Below are positions 33,943 through 42,709 of a stretch of 64,000 bases of DNA, one piece after another; position 1 is the first letter of the stretch; every line of letters begins with the position of its first letter. The stretch comes from Bacillus sp. USDA818B3_A (GTDB lineage: Bacteria > Bacillota > Bacilli > Bacillales > Cytobacillaceae), in contig NZ_JAABNN010000018.1 in the NCBI RefSeq assembly GCF_009928415.1, forward strand, positions 47,754 to 111,753. Reading direction: 5' to 3'. The position numbers and the translations under genes are program-made. A model generated the notes under the pieces. It saw only the letters and a program-made list of their open reading frames with translations. It was not told the origin of the DNA and ran no database searches.

Positions 33943-35181
33943 TTATTCAGTAAATTTTTTAAAAATCAATGTGGCATTATGTCCGCCAAAACCTAATGAA
34001 TTCGATAAAACTACATCTACGTCCTTCTTCTTAGCTACATTCGGGACATAATCTAAATCAAGTCCTTCATCAGGTGTTTCATAATTAATGGTTGGGGGAA
34101 TCACGCCTTCTTTGATGGCTAATAGAGAAAAAATCGCCTCAATCGCTCCGGTTGCCCCCAATAGGTGACCCGTCATTGATTTTGTCGAACTGACCGAAAG
34201 CCGATAAGCATGTTCTTTAAATACTTCTTTTATCGCTGCTGTTTCGTTCAAATCATTATAATAAGTGGATGTACCATGTGCATTAATGTAGTCCACTTGT
34301 TCTGGTGAGATTCTGGCATCCTCTAATGCTAATTTCATTGCCCGCTGGGCGCCTTCCCCTTCTGGTGCTGGTGTTGTAATATGATGAGCATCACCTGTAG
34401 CCCCGTAACCCATCAATTCTCCATATATGTGAGCACCACGGGCTAATGCATGCTCTAATTCCTCTAACACGACAATTCCAGCACCTTCACCAATCACAAA
34501 CCCATCACGATTTTTATCAAAAGGACGGCTTGCTGTGTTCGGATCTGGATTTTTTGAAAGAGCGGTCATATTCGAAAAACCGGCAACCGTCATTGCTGTA
34601 ACTGTCGCTTCTGTCCCGCCGGCAATCATCATATCCACATCGCCCTTTTGAATCACACGAAAGGCATCACCGATGGAATTGGCTCCGGACGCACATGCGG
34701 TCACAGAACAATTGTTAATTCCCTTTGCACCAAGTTCGATGGAAACCTGGCCTGCTGCCATGTCCGGGATAAACATCGGAATGGTAAACGGATTGACCCG
34801 TCTTTGGCCTTTTTCAATAAATTTCTGATGCTGTTCCTCGAATTCACCTAAACCGCCAATACCTGATCCGATCCAGACACCAACTCGTTCTGGTTGGATA
34901 TCGGCACCAATCTCAATGCCGGCATCCTTTACTGCCATTTTACTTGCGGCTACAGCAAACTGACTATAACGCCCCATTCTTCTTGCTTCTTTTCGATCCA
35001 TATAGGCTTCTGGAGTAAAGTCCTTTACCTCCGCAGCGATTTTGACATCTACTTTATTTATATCAAATAAGGTAGCTGGTCCGATCCCTGAAACTCCCTT
35101 TTTTATGTTATCCCATGTAGTCAAAGCGTCATTCCCCAAAGGTGTGACTGCTCCCATACCTGTAACCACTACTCTTTTCAT
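33943..35181 (-). CDS. fabF: Beta-ketoacyl-ACP synthase II
   Basis: 412 residues, thiolase-fold condensing enzyme of fatty-acid elongation. Catalytic Cys163 in TACASG, His in NAHGTST, Lys in SSTKSMTGH and second His in TGHLLGATG. In many bacilli fabF follows fabH; here no fabH is upstream, the neighbour being a GH18-like gene, so this may be a stand-alone copy. GGGAGAG before ATG. Confidence 0.92.
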   Translation of the reverse strand: MKRVVVTGMGAVTPLGNDALTTWDNIKKGVSGIGPATLFDINKVDVKIAAEVKDFTPEAYMDRKEARRMGRYSQFAVAASKMAVKDAGIEIGADIQPERVGVWIGSGIGGLGEFEEQHQKFIEKGQRRVNPFTIPMFIPDMAAGQVSIELGAKGINNCSVTACASGANSIGDAFRVIQKGDVDMMIAGGTEATVTAMTVAGFSNMTALSKNPDPNTASRPFDKNRDGFVIGEGAGIVVLEELEHALARGAHIYGELMGYGATGDAHHITTPAPEGEGAQRAMKLALEDARISPEQVDYINAHGTSTYYNDLNETAAIKEVFKEHAYRLSVSSTKSMTGHLLGATGAIEAIFSLLAIKEGVIPPTINYETPDEGLDLDYVPNVAKKKDVDVVLSNSLGFGGHNATLIFKKFTE

Positions 35182-35291
35182 TTAATGTTCTCTCCCACCC
35201 TTTTTTTATTATTGTAACTAATTAAGGGTGGCTGGACAAATTGATTGGTTTTGAGTGAGGGATTTGGAATCATTCTAATTTAATCTATTCC

Positions 35292-35333
35292 AAAAAAAAG
35301 CAGCTCCGTCATATGACGGTCGCTGCTTTTTTT
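35292..35333 (-). terminator. Terminator of GH18-like gene
   Basis: 12-bp stem AAAAAAAGCAGC/GCTGCTTTTTTT with an inner CCGTCATATGACGG palindrome. Confidence 0.8.
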
Positions 35334-36201
35334 AAGGTTTCATTGTCTCCCAGCTGCCAACATGGTGAACAGCAATTCCACTATATCCGGCTGTCCCGGC
35401 ATAATAGCTTTTTACCTTGTCCAGCTCCTGGTTCATATAAGCTTCCCCTTCTTCATAGAAGGATATATTGTCACCCTCACTTGTTTGTCCTGTTTCTACA
35501 CCTATTAATAGCTGCTTATTATATTTTCCAGCAAGGGCTATTTCATTTTTCACGAGGTCAATAATCATTGCCGCTGAATCACGATAGGCCATAATTGACA
35601 CACTGTTTGTGTTAGCTATTACCCATTCAGCTAACGTCCCTTTACCATAGGTGTTTTTATAAGTGGTCTCATCAAACCAGAAAGGAATATCTGCCTCTAG
35701 CGGCAGAGCTAAAGCAGCCGCACTGCTTTTAGCTTTCAAAAATAAGGCTTGATAGGATTTTATCGTTCCGGCCTGATTGGTCGACCAGCCGCTGTATAAA
35801 TAAGGTTCCACGTCTAAATGAATCCCAGCAAACTTTTGAAGAGTGGAAGAACCTTTTTGATAGGTCTGCAGCCAATTTACTAGTTGATCTAGGTTTCGAT
35901 CGCCTTTTGGAGCCACCCAGTTAGGTCCCCCGTCTAATGCATAAATCTTGATTCCCTTGGCAGAAGCCTTCTCAATAAAACTTTGGTAAACATTAAGCGG
36001 GATATCACGGTCAATCTGCAGATATACTTTGTTCACATTCTTCCCCTCAAGAAAAGCGAGAGTACCAGATTCGTTATTCACCAATTCCCAAGGATTCCAA
36101 AGCCATGTAGCTAAGGTTTGATTGTCGGAAGCTTTTGCGCATCCAAAGGACCCAGCAAAAATTGAGAAAAAAACAAGGGCTGAGATTACTAGTTTTTTCA
36201 T
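35332..36201 (-). CDS. Secreted GH18-like TIM-barrel protein
   Basis: About 289 residues. Signal peptide about 1-27 (MKKLVISALVFFSIFAGSFG, cleavage after AKA likely). The body is a TIM-barrel with IHLDVEPYLYSGW near 140, resembling the DxxE-type catalytic strand of family 18 or related glycoside hydrolases, and SIMAYRDSA. The substrate is unknown: an exopolysaccharide or cell-wall glycan is plausible given c-di-GMP control. Start ATG at 36199-36201 with GGAGG 9 bases upstream, partly trapped in a hairpin after the riboswitch. Confidence 0.72.
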   Translation of the reverse strand: MKKLVISALVFFSIFAGSFGCAKASDNQTLATWLWNPWELVNNESGTLAFLEGKNVNKVYLQIDRDIPLNVYQSFIEKASAKGIKIYALDGGPNWVAPKGDRNLDQLVNWLQTYQKGSSTLQKFAGIHLDVEPYLYSGWSTNQAGTIKSYQALFLKAKSSAAALALPLEADIPFWFDETTYKNTYGKGTLAEWVIANTNSVSIMAYRDSAAMIIDLVKNEIALAGKYNKQLLIGVETGQTSEGDNISFYEEGEAYMNQELDKVKSYYAGTAGYSGIAVHHVGSWETMKP

Positions 36202-36212
36202 GAACTTTACCT

Positions 36213-36242
36213 CCATTCTGTCACCCAAGGCTCACAGAATGG
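36213..36242 (-). promoter_or_regulatory. Hairpin partly masking the GH18-like gene's ribosome binding site
   Basis: Perfect 9-bp stem (36213-36221 with 36234-36242) between the aptamer and the start codon. Its 3' arm ends in the GG of the GGAGG site, so folding could block translation initiation. No T-run follows, arguing against a terminator. Confidence 0.6.
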
Positions 36243-36245
36243 AAC

Positions 36246-36330
36246 CTGGCAACCTGACGACCATACGCGTTTAAAAGCTGCGTGTAGGCTCATGGCTTTG
36301 CGTCCTACCCTTTCGGAGTAGTTTGCCTTT
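36246..36330 (-). promoter_or_regulatory. c-di-GMP-I (GEMM) riboswitch aptamer
   Basis: On the minus strand: GGCAAAC, helix CTACTCC-GAAA-GGGTAG with the conserved GNRA tetraloop, GGACGCAAAGCCA, second helix starting GCCTA, and closing CAGGTTGCC. These are the hallmark elements of the GEMM-I class, which binds cyclic di-GMP. A cGAMP-preferring variant cannot be excluded by eye. Confidence 0.87.
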
Positions 36331-36351
36331 TTCAGAATAATAATTTTCTAT

Positions 36352-36380
36352 ATTATAATACATTTTACCTAGTTTTTAAA
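36352..36380 (-). promoter_or_regulatory. Promoter of riboswitch-controlled gene
   Basis: Minus-strand -10 TATAAT (36352-36357), 17-base spacer and weak -35 TTTAAA (36375-36380), about 20 bases before the aptamer. Confidence 0.55.
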
Positions 36381-36409
36381 TCCTGGATACAGTTCTTTTG
36401 TATTAATAA

Positions 36410-37855
36410 TCAGCATCCACGATTTAATAATTCGTTTATCCTGTCGACATGCATTTCCTTTGGATAGGTCTGATATAAATTACTGGACAATCGTATAGGG
36501 TCGCCAAAGAAGTATCTTTCATATTGTGTTTGCCTTGTACCAAATGAGCTCATCGTAAGATCCCATGCTAAGCGGAATATCTTCACTCGGGTCTCGGCAG
36601 TCGTCGATTGGGCCTGCAGATATTGGTCTAGTTCTGGTCTTATCTCAGAATCAAAGGATTTTTCAGTTGGTAATGAAACCATCCCACTGGCGCCAATTAT
36701 TTGGATGATCTCGGTGAAACGTGGATATAGTTTAGGGAAAATGTTACAGGCTGTCTGTAATGGTATCATACTAGGACGCATAAGGCCCCACTCATCTATT
36801 TCAGCATCGTTTTCCGCCTTCTCTAAAAGTGCTCTCATCGTTTCAAGACCAATGATAATTTCAGATATTTTTTCCTGTATATGTTGATACTCACTAACAT
36901 TCAAAGTTTGGACAAGAAGCTCGGCAACACCGAGAATAAATTCTGTTTTTATGATTTGTCTTGTCACTACTTGATGGTAAGCAAAGGTATGAAAGGAGCT
37001 CCTAGTCATGAAGTCAGTTGCCGCTTCCACATTATCGTAATAAAATACTCGATTCCATGGAACTAGTACATGATCAAAAACAACGATGGAGTCCATTTCC
37101 TCATATCTTGAGCTTAGAGGATAATTAAAACTCGATTCTCCCCCTACAAAAGATTCTCTGCAAATAAACTTTAATCCTTTTGTATTAGAGGGGATGGAAA
37201 AGGCGAATGCTTCATCTGCATCTAAAAATAACCTGGGAGCAGTAATGACTAAAACTTCATCCGTCAAGCCGCCTTGAGTAGCGAGCAAGCGGGCTCCTTT
37301 TATCACAATGCCTTTCTCGTTTCTATCAACAACTTTAGCAGAAATTGGCTTCTCGGATAATTCGATATAGCCTTGAGATCGGTTGACCTGGGGAGTAATA
37401 AAAGTATGTGTAAAGGAGAGGTCTTGTTCCATTGCCCGTTTGTAGAGGGCTTGAATATTTTCAGGAAAACAATTTTCTCTTCCAGCCAATAGGCCCGCAG
37501 ACGAGGCAAAGCTCATAACTGCTGTGTTCATATAGTCGGGACTTCTGCCCATCATCCCATTACTGAGCCTAGCCCAGTGTTCAATCATCCTTCTTCTTTT
37601 CTTAAGATCCTCTTTTGTTTTTGGCTGTAAATAGGAAACTCCCGTTGGTTCTTTTGTATCTGCTGAAAAGAACATCATTTCGTCTATAAAATCAGGATCA
37701 TTTTGCAGGTCATAAAGGGACGCCTTTGCCTGGACAATCCCTTTAAAGGCAGGGTGCTCGGAGATTTTCCCCGTTATTTTTTCACCATCCAGCCAAAGCT
37801 CATTCTCCAACTGATCTAACCGGTCTGTAAACTCTGTTCCATTAATCATTCCCAT
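36410..37855 (-). CDS. 4-hydroxyphenylacetate 3-hydroxylase family monooxygenase (HpaB-like)
   Basis: 481 residues, FADH2-dependent aromatic hydroxylase oxygenase component; full length for the family. Recognisable regions: WARLSNGMMGRSPDYMNTAVMSF, FTHTFITPQVNRS, GARLLATQGGLTDEV and IGASGMVSLPTEKSF. It needs a flavin reductase partner (HpaC), which is not adjacent. The substrate is uncertain. Start ATG at 37855 with GGGAGAAGG upstream. Confidence 0.85.
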   Translation of the reverse strand: MGMINGTEFTDRLDQLENELWLDGEKITGKISEHPAFKGIVQAKASLYDLQNDPDFIDEMMFFSADTKEPTGVSYLQPKTKEDLKKRRRMIEHWARLSNGMMGRSPDYMNTAVMSFASSAGLLAGRENCFPENIQALYKRAMEQDLSFTHTFITPQVNRSQGYIELSEKPISAKVVDRNEKGIVIKGARLLATQGGLTDEVLVITAPRLFLDADEAFAFSIPSNTKGLKFICRESFVGGESSFNYPLSSRYEEMDSIVVFDHVLVPWNRVFYYDNVEAATDFMTRSSFHTFAYHQVVTRQIIKTEFILGVAELLVQTLNVSEYQHIQEKISEIIIGLETMRALLEKAENDAEIDEWGLMRPSMIPLQTACNIFPKLYPRFTEIIQIIGASGMVSLPTEKSFDSEIRPELDQYLQAQSTTAETRVKIFRLAWDLTMSSFGTRQTQYERYFFGDPIRLSSNLYQTYPKEMHVDRINELLNRGC

Positions 37856-37969
37856 TTTTCCTTCTCCCTTATTTTACGTACTAGCATAGCTAGTTTCAGT
37901 TTATTGGAGAAAATCGGTGCTTGTTCATATTGGAAGAGCCCTGTTTTTAAAATGGACGAAGAATGAAAC

Positions 37970-38015
37970 AAGGGGACGATTTTTTCTGCTTTGGAAGCAG
38001 GAAAACCGTCCCCTT
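37970..38015 (-). terminator. Long hairpin after 6-phospho-beta-glucosidase gene
   Basis: Near-perfect stem AAGGGGACG...CGTCCCCTT continued by TTTTCTGCTT/AAGCAGGAAAA. It may be a terminator or a copy of the dispersed GGGGACGG-type repeat common in bacilli; there is no strong T-run. Confidence 0.5.
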
Positions 38016-38024
38016 AACACACTA

Positions 38025-39479
38025 TTACAATTCTTCACCGTTTGTTTCGATGACGTTTTTGTACCAATCGAATGATTTCTTCTTCTTTCTTTCTAATGTT
38101 CCGTTACCATAGTCATCTTGATCGACATAAATGAATCCGTAGCGTTTAGACATTTCTGAGGTGCTTGCGCTAATTAGATCAATACAACCCCAGCTGGTGT
38201 AACCCATTACTTCTACTCCATCTTTGATCGCTTCTCCCATTTGATCGATATGGGCGCGCAGATAATCAATCCGGTAATCATCGTTGATGGAGCCATCCTC
38301 CTCTACTTTATCGTAGGCACCTAAACCATTTTCCACGATAAATAAAGGTACTTGATAGCGGTCGTACATTTTTTTCAAGGTAATCCGCAAGCCTTTCGGA
38401 TCGATTTGCCAGCCCCAATCAGAAGCTTGTAAATAAGGGTTTTTAATACCGCTGAAGAAGTTCCCTTTTTCTTTTAAACGATCTGTATCACCACTTGTCA
38501 CCATTGTCATGTAGTAGCTAAATGATAAGAAGTCTACTGGATGCTGCAGCAAGAGTTCTTCATCACCAGGTAACATCTCAATTTTGATATTATTTTTTTC
38601 AAAATAACTTAACATAAAGCTTGGATAATAGCCGCGTACTTGAACATCTGTGAAGAATAGATTCTTCTGATCTTCTTCCAATGCCGCTAACACATCATCT
38701 GGACTGCATGTTTCTGGGTAAACTTCCATACGTGCCAGCATACAGCCGATCATCGCTTCCGGAATGATTTCATGACATGCTTTTACTGCACGTGCACTTG
38801 CAACAAATTGATGGTGAAGCGCTTGATAAACGGCTTGTTCCTTATGCTCAACACGGTCGACAAGGATCCCGCTGCCAATGTACGGAGAAATGGTTGATAC
38901 GTTAATCTCATTAAACGTTAACCAGTATTTTACTTTCCCTTTATAACGCTTAAATACAGTTTCAGCATAATGAACAAAGTAATCTACTACACGGCGGTCG
39001 GTCCAGCCATTATTATTTTGCACCAAGTGAAGCGGCATTTCATAGTGTGATAAAGTCACCAAAGGCTCGATATCATATTTTAATAATTCATCAAATACTC
39101 TGTCATAGAATGCTAATCCTTCCTCATTCGGCACTAACTCATCCCCATTTGGGAAAATGCGCGGCCAAGAAATGGACATACGGAATGTCTTAAAGCCCAT
39201 TTCGGCAAACAAGGCAATGTCTTCCTTATAGCGGTGATAAAAATCGATTCCACGGCGTTTTGGGAAGTTGTCTCCCTCTTTTCCTGCTAATAATGCTGCT
39301 AATTCTTCTTCACTTCTGACATCCATTTCGATATCGTTGGTGCGTTCTTCTTTCGGGATAAAGGATACCATATCAAAAATGGATAAACCTTTGCCGCCTT
39401 CATTATACGCACCTTCTAATTGATTGGCTGCGGTTGCTCCGCCCCATAAAAAACCTTCTGGAAAACGATTGTGTTTCAT
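38025..39479 (-). CDS. bglH: 6-phospho-beta-glucosidase, GH1
   Basis: 484 residues. Hydrolyses phosphorylated aryl-beta-glucosides or cellobiose-phosphate delivered by the PTS encoded upstream. Acid/base Glu191 in LTFNE, nucleophile Glu383 in IVENGLG, and the C-terminal SASTSEMSKRYGF region with the Lys/Tyr pair that binds the 6-phosphate. GGAGG before ATG. Order in the cluster is PTS gene, RpiR regulator, GH1 gene, all on the minus strand with terminator hairpins between them. Confidence 0.9.
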   Translation of the reverse strand: MKHNRFPEGFLWGGATAANQLEGAYNEGGKGLSIFDMVSFIPKEERTNDIEMDVRSEEELAALLAGKEGDNFPKRRGIDFYHRYKEDIALFAEMGFKTFRMSISWPRIFPNGDELVPNEEGLAFYDRVFDELLKYDIEPLVTLSHYEMPLHLVQNNNGWTDRRVVDYFVHYAETVFKRYKGKVKYWLTFNEINVSTISPYIGSGILVDRVEHKEQAVYQALHHQFVASARAVKACHEIIPEAMIGCMLARMEVYPETCSPDDVLAALEEDQKNLFFTDVQVRGYYPSFMLSYFEKNNIKIEMLPGDEELLLQHPVDFLSFSYYMTMVTSGDTDRLKEKGNFFSGIKNPYLQASDWGWQIDPKGLRITLKKMYDRYQVPLFIVENGLGAYDKVEEDGSINDDYRIDYLRAHIDQMGEAIKDGVEVMGYTSWGCIDLISASTSEMSKRYGFIYVDQDDYGNGTLERKKKKSFDWYKNVIETNGEEL

Positions 39480-39548
39480 CAGAATACCTCCGATTATGAT
39501 TAATATTAATTCGCTGATAAGATAAGCATACTATCATTCGACAAAAAA

Positions 39549-39571
39549 AACTGGTCTTGTTAAGACCAGTT
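39549..39571 (-). terminator. Terminator after RpiR regulator gene
   Basis: 10-bp perfect stem AACTGGTCTT/AAGACCAGTT followed by T8 on the minus strand. Confidence 0.8.
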
Positions 39572-39576
39572 AAAAA

Positions 39577-40338
39577 CTAGATAGATTCACAATAACGTTG
39601 ATAGCGATCCATTAATACATCAAATACCCGCAAAAGGGTATAGCTGCTTACACTACTATTTTCAATTTTGCCGCATTGCAGAATTTCATGAAACAGCTGT
39701 AATTTATCAAGTTCACTAGAAAAAGTTATGAGCAATTTCTTTCCTTTAGCTTTTTTGATTTTTTCACTGATAGGAAAATGATTAGATAGGATATTTCCTT
39801 GAATGGAAATGGTTATTATCATGTCTTCCTCTGTTAAATCAGTCAATGTATCAATCTGTTTAAAAAGATTTGTATCACATTCGGAAAGCTTGCCAAGTAG
39901 AAATAATCTTTTTTGCAATTCCATCGCTTGAATTTGATATTTTTCAAAACCTAAAATCACAATTCTTTTCGATTGGTGAATCTGGTTTACAATCCGATCA
40001 ATATCTACCAGAGGGATATGGTCGATCATTTCAATATTCTCATTTAATTGGTTAAAAAACATCTGTGGATTTAAATCTGAATGAGCATGTTCGTACAAAG
40101 ATGCATTCATGGGACTAGCTGCACTATTTCTTAGATTTGAGAAGTTTTTAAAACCAATCCTTTTGCAAAAACGATTAATGGTCGACGGAGCCACATTACA
40201 AGCCTCTGCAATCTCCTCTAAAGAAAAACTCTCTATTCTTTTGATATGTTCCAATAGACTTTTTGCTATGTAATAATTGATATCCTTATTAAGTGAATTG
40301 TTTATATAAGCCAAAAGCGTATAAATCAGCTGCTCCAA
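39577..40338 (-). CDS. RpiR/MurR-family regulator with SIS domain
   Basis: About 253 residues: N-terminal HTH_6 (SLEEIAEACNVAPSTINRFCKRIGF) and a C-terminal SIS sugar-phosphate-binding domain (VILGFEKYQIQAMELQKRLFLLG). Probably senses a phosphorylated sugar of the beta-glucoside pathway. I favour TTG at 40336-40338 as start because AGGTGG lies 5 bases upstream; an in-frame GTG three codons earlier falls inside that site. It sits between the PTS and GH1 genes, so it is likely their local regulator. Confidence 0.78.
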   Translation of the reverse strand: MEQLIYTLLAYINNSLNKDINYYIAKSLLEHIKRIESFSLEEIAEACNVAPSTINRFCKRIGFKNFSNLRNSAASPMNASLYEHAHSDLNPQMFFNQLNENIEMIDHIPLVDIDRIVNQIHQSKRIVILGFEKYQIQAMELQKRLFLLGKLSECDTNLFKQIDTLTDLTEEDMIITISIQGNILSNHFPISEKIKKAKGKKLLITFSSELDKLQLFHEILQCGKIENSSVSSYTLLRVFDVLMDRYQRYCESI

Positions 40339-40382
40339 ATTCTCCACCTCATTAAAAGTCTATCATACTTTTACTAACAACA

Positions 40383-40418
40383 AAAAGTGCCTTAACCCTG
40401 ATTGGGTAAGGCACTTTT
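40383..40418 (-). terminator. Terminator after beta-glucoside PTS gene
   Basis: 15-bp stem AAAAGTGCCTTA-CCC/GGGTAAGGCACTTTT with a single bulge, T residues following on the minus strand. Confidence 0.8.
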
Positions 40419-40444
40419 GTGAATCATAAGGATGGTCCTTTTCA

Positions 40445-42364
40445 TTAACCACAAATCGTCAATAATGTTTCCTTCTGTTCAATCGCTTTATTTGCTGTTG
40501 GATTAATTTCTGCATAATCCCCGCTATTTGTGATAATAACAGGCGTTGTTACTTCTAAGCCGGCAGCCTTGATTTTAGCAATATCAAATTCTACTAATAA
40601 ATCACCGACTTTGACTGAATCACCTTGTTGGATATGTGCGGTAAAAGGTTCACCCTCTAATTTAACCGTATCCATCCCAATATGAATCAGAATTTCTACG
40701 CCATTATCTGATGTAATCCCAATGGCATGCTTTGTTTTAAACAAAGTCGTTACCACACCGTTGACTGGAGAAACTACTCTTCCTTCCGTTGGTTCAATGG
40801 CAATTCCTTTTCCTAATGCTTCACTTGAAAATGCCGCGTCTTCAACTTGATTCAATGGAATAACCTTCCCTTTTAAAGGGCTGGCAACCTCTTGAATACG
40901 GTTTTTATCAAAAACTTTTTCTTTCTTTGGTTCATTTGCTGTTTTTTCTTTACTTGCCGGATCTTTAAAACCGAATAGATAAGTTAAAATGAACGCTACA
41001 GCAAAGCCTGCAACTAATGCAATGATTGCCCCATAGAAAGACATATCCAGGGATGCACCTGGTTTGATAAAGGCTGGGAAAACGAAGATACCCATTCCCC
41101 CAAACATCCATAGTTTCCCTGCAGTAGCAGCAATAATACCACCGCCGACTGCACCACCAATACAGCTCATAATAAATGGTTTCTTAAGTGGCAGTGTAAT
41201 CCCGTAAATAGCTGGTTCTGTGACACCGAAAATACCTGAGATGAAAGCTGGAACACTTAGTGATTTTAGACCTTTGTTTTTTGTTTTTAACATAACCGCT
41301 AATACTGCACCAATTTGTGCGAAACATACCATAACGGTTGTGGCTAGAACTGGGTCGTAATGCAGAGTGGTTAAGTTGTTAATAGCGATCGGAACAAGTC
41401 CCCAGTGAAGCCCGAAGATAACAAATATTTGCCAAAATCCTCCGATGATTAATCCAGCTATAACAGGGCTTAACTTATAAACCCATAAAGTCGCTGCACC
41501 AAGAAGAGTACCTGCCCATGTAGAAACGGGGCCAATCACTAAGAAAGTTAATGGAACCATAACCATAATCGTTAAAAATGGAACGATGAATGTTTTTACA
41601 ACATCTGGAATGATTTTTTTGAAACCTTTTTCTACCTTAGCCGCAAAAAACGCTGAAACTAGAATCGGTATAACGGATGAAGCATAACTCATCATAATCA
41701 CTGGAATACCTAAGAAAGTGATGCGAATATCAGACTGGAATAACGAACCTTTGAATAATGTGTAAAGCGGATCTCCTGTTGTTAGTGTTGTCAATGTCGG
41801 ATGCACTAACGCTGCTGCGATAGCCATTCCGATAAACGGTGTTCCACCGAATTTTTTCATTGCTGTGTAACCTAGGAAGATTGGTAAGAAATTGAATAAA
41901 CCGTCTCCAGCAATATTCAGTAAGTTATAGGTCCCTGATGTCGCTGACACCCAGCCTAAAGCAAGGATTAATGCAGCAAAACCTTTAATCATACCAGTTG
42001 CCGCCAACACACCAAGGATCGGAGTGAATACTCCTGAAATCATATCGATGAATTTGGCGCCAACTCCAACTTTTTCATTGCTGCTTGAATCGTCGTTTGT
42101 TGTGGCACTGATGTTTGCGACTTCTAAGAATGTGGCATAGACATCAGGTACATGGTTTCCGATGACAACCTGATATTGCCCGCCGCTTTGCATAACGGTC
42201 ACAACACCATCTAAGTTTTTGATTTCTTCCGTTTTAGCAAGTTTCTCGTCCTTTAATTTAAAACGAAGTCTTGTCACACAGTGGAAAACACTGTTGATAT
42301 TCTCTTTTCCTCCGACTAACTCTAAAATGTTCCTCGTTAGGCCTGTGTAGTCCTTTTTAGCCAT
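40445..42364 (-). CDS. bglP: Beta-glucoside PTS permease EIIBCA
   Basis: 639 residues: N-terminal EIIB with phospho-Cys29 (NSVFHCVTRLRFKL), EIIC membrane domain about 105-465 with the GVTEPAIYG motif, and C-terminal EIIA of the glucose type with phospho-His in ILIHIGMDTV. Imports and phosphorylates beta-glucosides. Start ATG at 42362-42364 with GGAGGTG 8 bases before. The leader has a LicT-type antiterminator target and a terminator, and the promoter overlaps a cre site. Confidence 0.92.
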   Translation of the reverse strand: MAKKDYTGLTRNILELVGGKENINSVFHCVTRLRFKLKDEKLAKTEEIKNLDGVVTVMQSGGQYQVVIGNHVPDVYATFLEVANISATTNDDSSSNEKVGVGAKFIDMISGVFTPILGVLAATGMIKGFAALILALGWVSATSGTYNLLNIAGDGLFNFLPIFLGYTAMKKFGGTPFIGMAIAAALVHPTLTTLTTGDPLYTLFKGSLFQSDIRITFLGIPVIMMSYASSVIPILVSAFFAAKVEKGFKKIIPDVVKTFIVPFLTIMVMVPLTFLVIGPVSTWAGTLLGAATLWVYKLSPVIAGLIIGGFWQIFVIFGLHWGLVPIAINNLTTLHYDPVLATTVMVCFAQIGAVLAVMLKTKNKGLKSLSVPAFISGIFGVTEPAIYGITLPLKKPFIMSCIGGAVGGGIIAATAGKLWMFGGMGIFVFPAFIKPGASLDMSFYGAIIALVAGFAVAFILTYLFGFKDPASKEKTANEPKKEKVFDKNRIQEVASPLKGKVIPLNQVEDAAFSSEALGKGIAIEPTEGRVVSPVNGVVTTLFKTKHAIGITSDNGVEILIHIGMDTVKLEGEPFTAHIQQGDSVKVGDLLVEFDIAKIKAAGLEVTTPVIITNSGDYAEINPTANKAIEQKETLLTICG

Positions 42365-42426
42365 TAAGAACACCTCCATAATTTTAAAAACAGTTTTTGT
42401 ATTCGCTTTCAGTCCGAGAAAAACAA

Positions 42427-42489
42427 AAAACCTAAATTACTCATAATATAAGAAAATAGCATTCTTATACTTTGAGTAATTTAGGTTTT
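42427..42489 (-). terminator. Leader terminator of bglP (antitermination-controlled)
   Basis: 17-bp perfect outer stem (42427-42443 with 42473-42489), then T-rich on the minus strand. Its upstream arm overlaps the RAT sequence, so the two folds exclude each other. Confidence 0.85.
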
Positions 42490-42512
42490 GCCTGCCGGAC
42501 CAGTAACAATCC
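42483..42512 (-). promoter_or_regulatory. RAT antiterminator site for a LicT/BglG-type protein
   Basis: Minus-strand GGATTGTTACTGG...CGGCAGGCAAAACCT is an almost exact LicT-type ribonucleic antiterminator. No BglG-family gene is in this window, so the cognate antiterminator must lie elsewhere. Confidence 0.88.
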
Positions 42513-42546
42513 TAAAAGATTTATTTGGTTGTTTGTTTATGCTTTC

Positions 42547-42582
42547 ATTCTATCACGTATTAACTGAATGTCAACGCTTTCA
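42547..42582 (-). promoter_or_regulatory. bglP promoter with overlapping cre
   Basis: Minus-strand cre TGAAAGCGTTGACA (42569-42582, 13 of 14 matches) contains the -35 TTGACA; a TAGAAT -10 follows after 16 bases. CcpA binding would occlude RNA polymerase. Confidence 0.72.
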
Positions 42583-42709
42583 TTAAACATTTTAATAATA
42601 TACTCCTGGTAATAAATACCTAGCTTAATTCCCAAAGGAAAGGGTGGATTAACAAAGTATCTCCCCTCTCCTATATTAGGACAACACAAGTATAAATGGT
42701 GATAACCTC

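Noticed and set aside
35182..35290. Possible FapR operator before fabF (TTAGTTACAATAATAA)
   Set aside because: Too few matches to the FapR palindrome to report.
36246..36330. Alternative reading of the GEMM aptamer as a cGAMP-selective variant
   Set aside because: The discriminating position cannot be assigned safely without an alignment; c-di-GMP is the default for this class.
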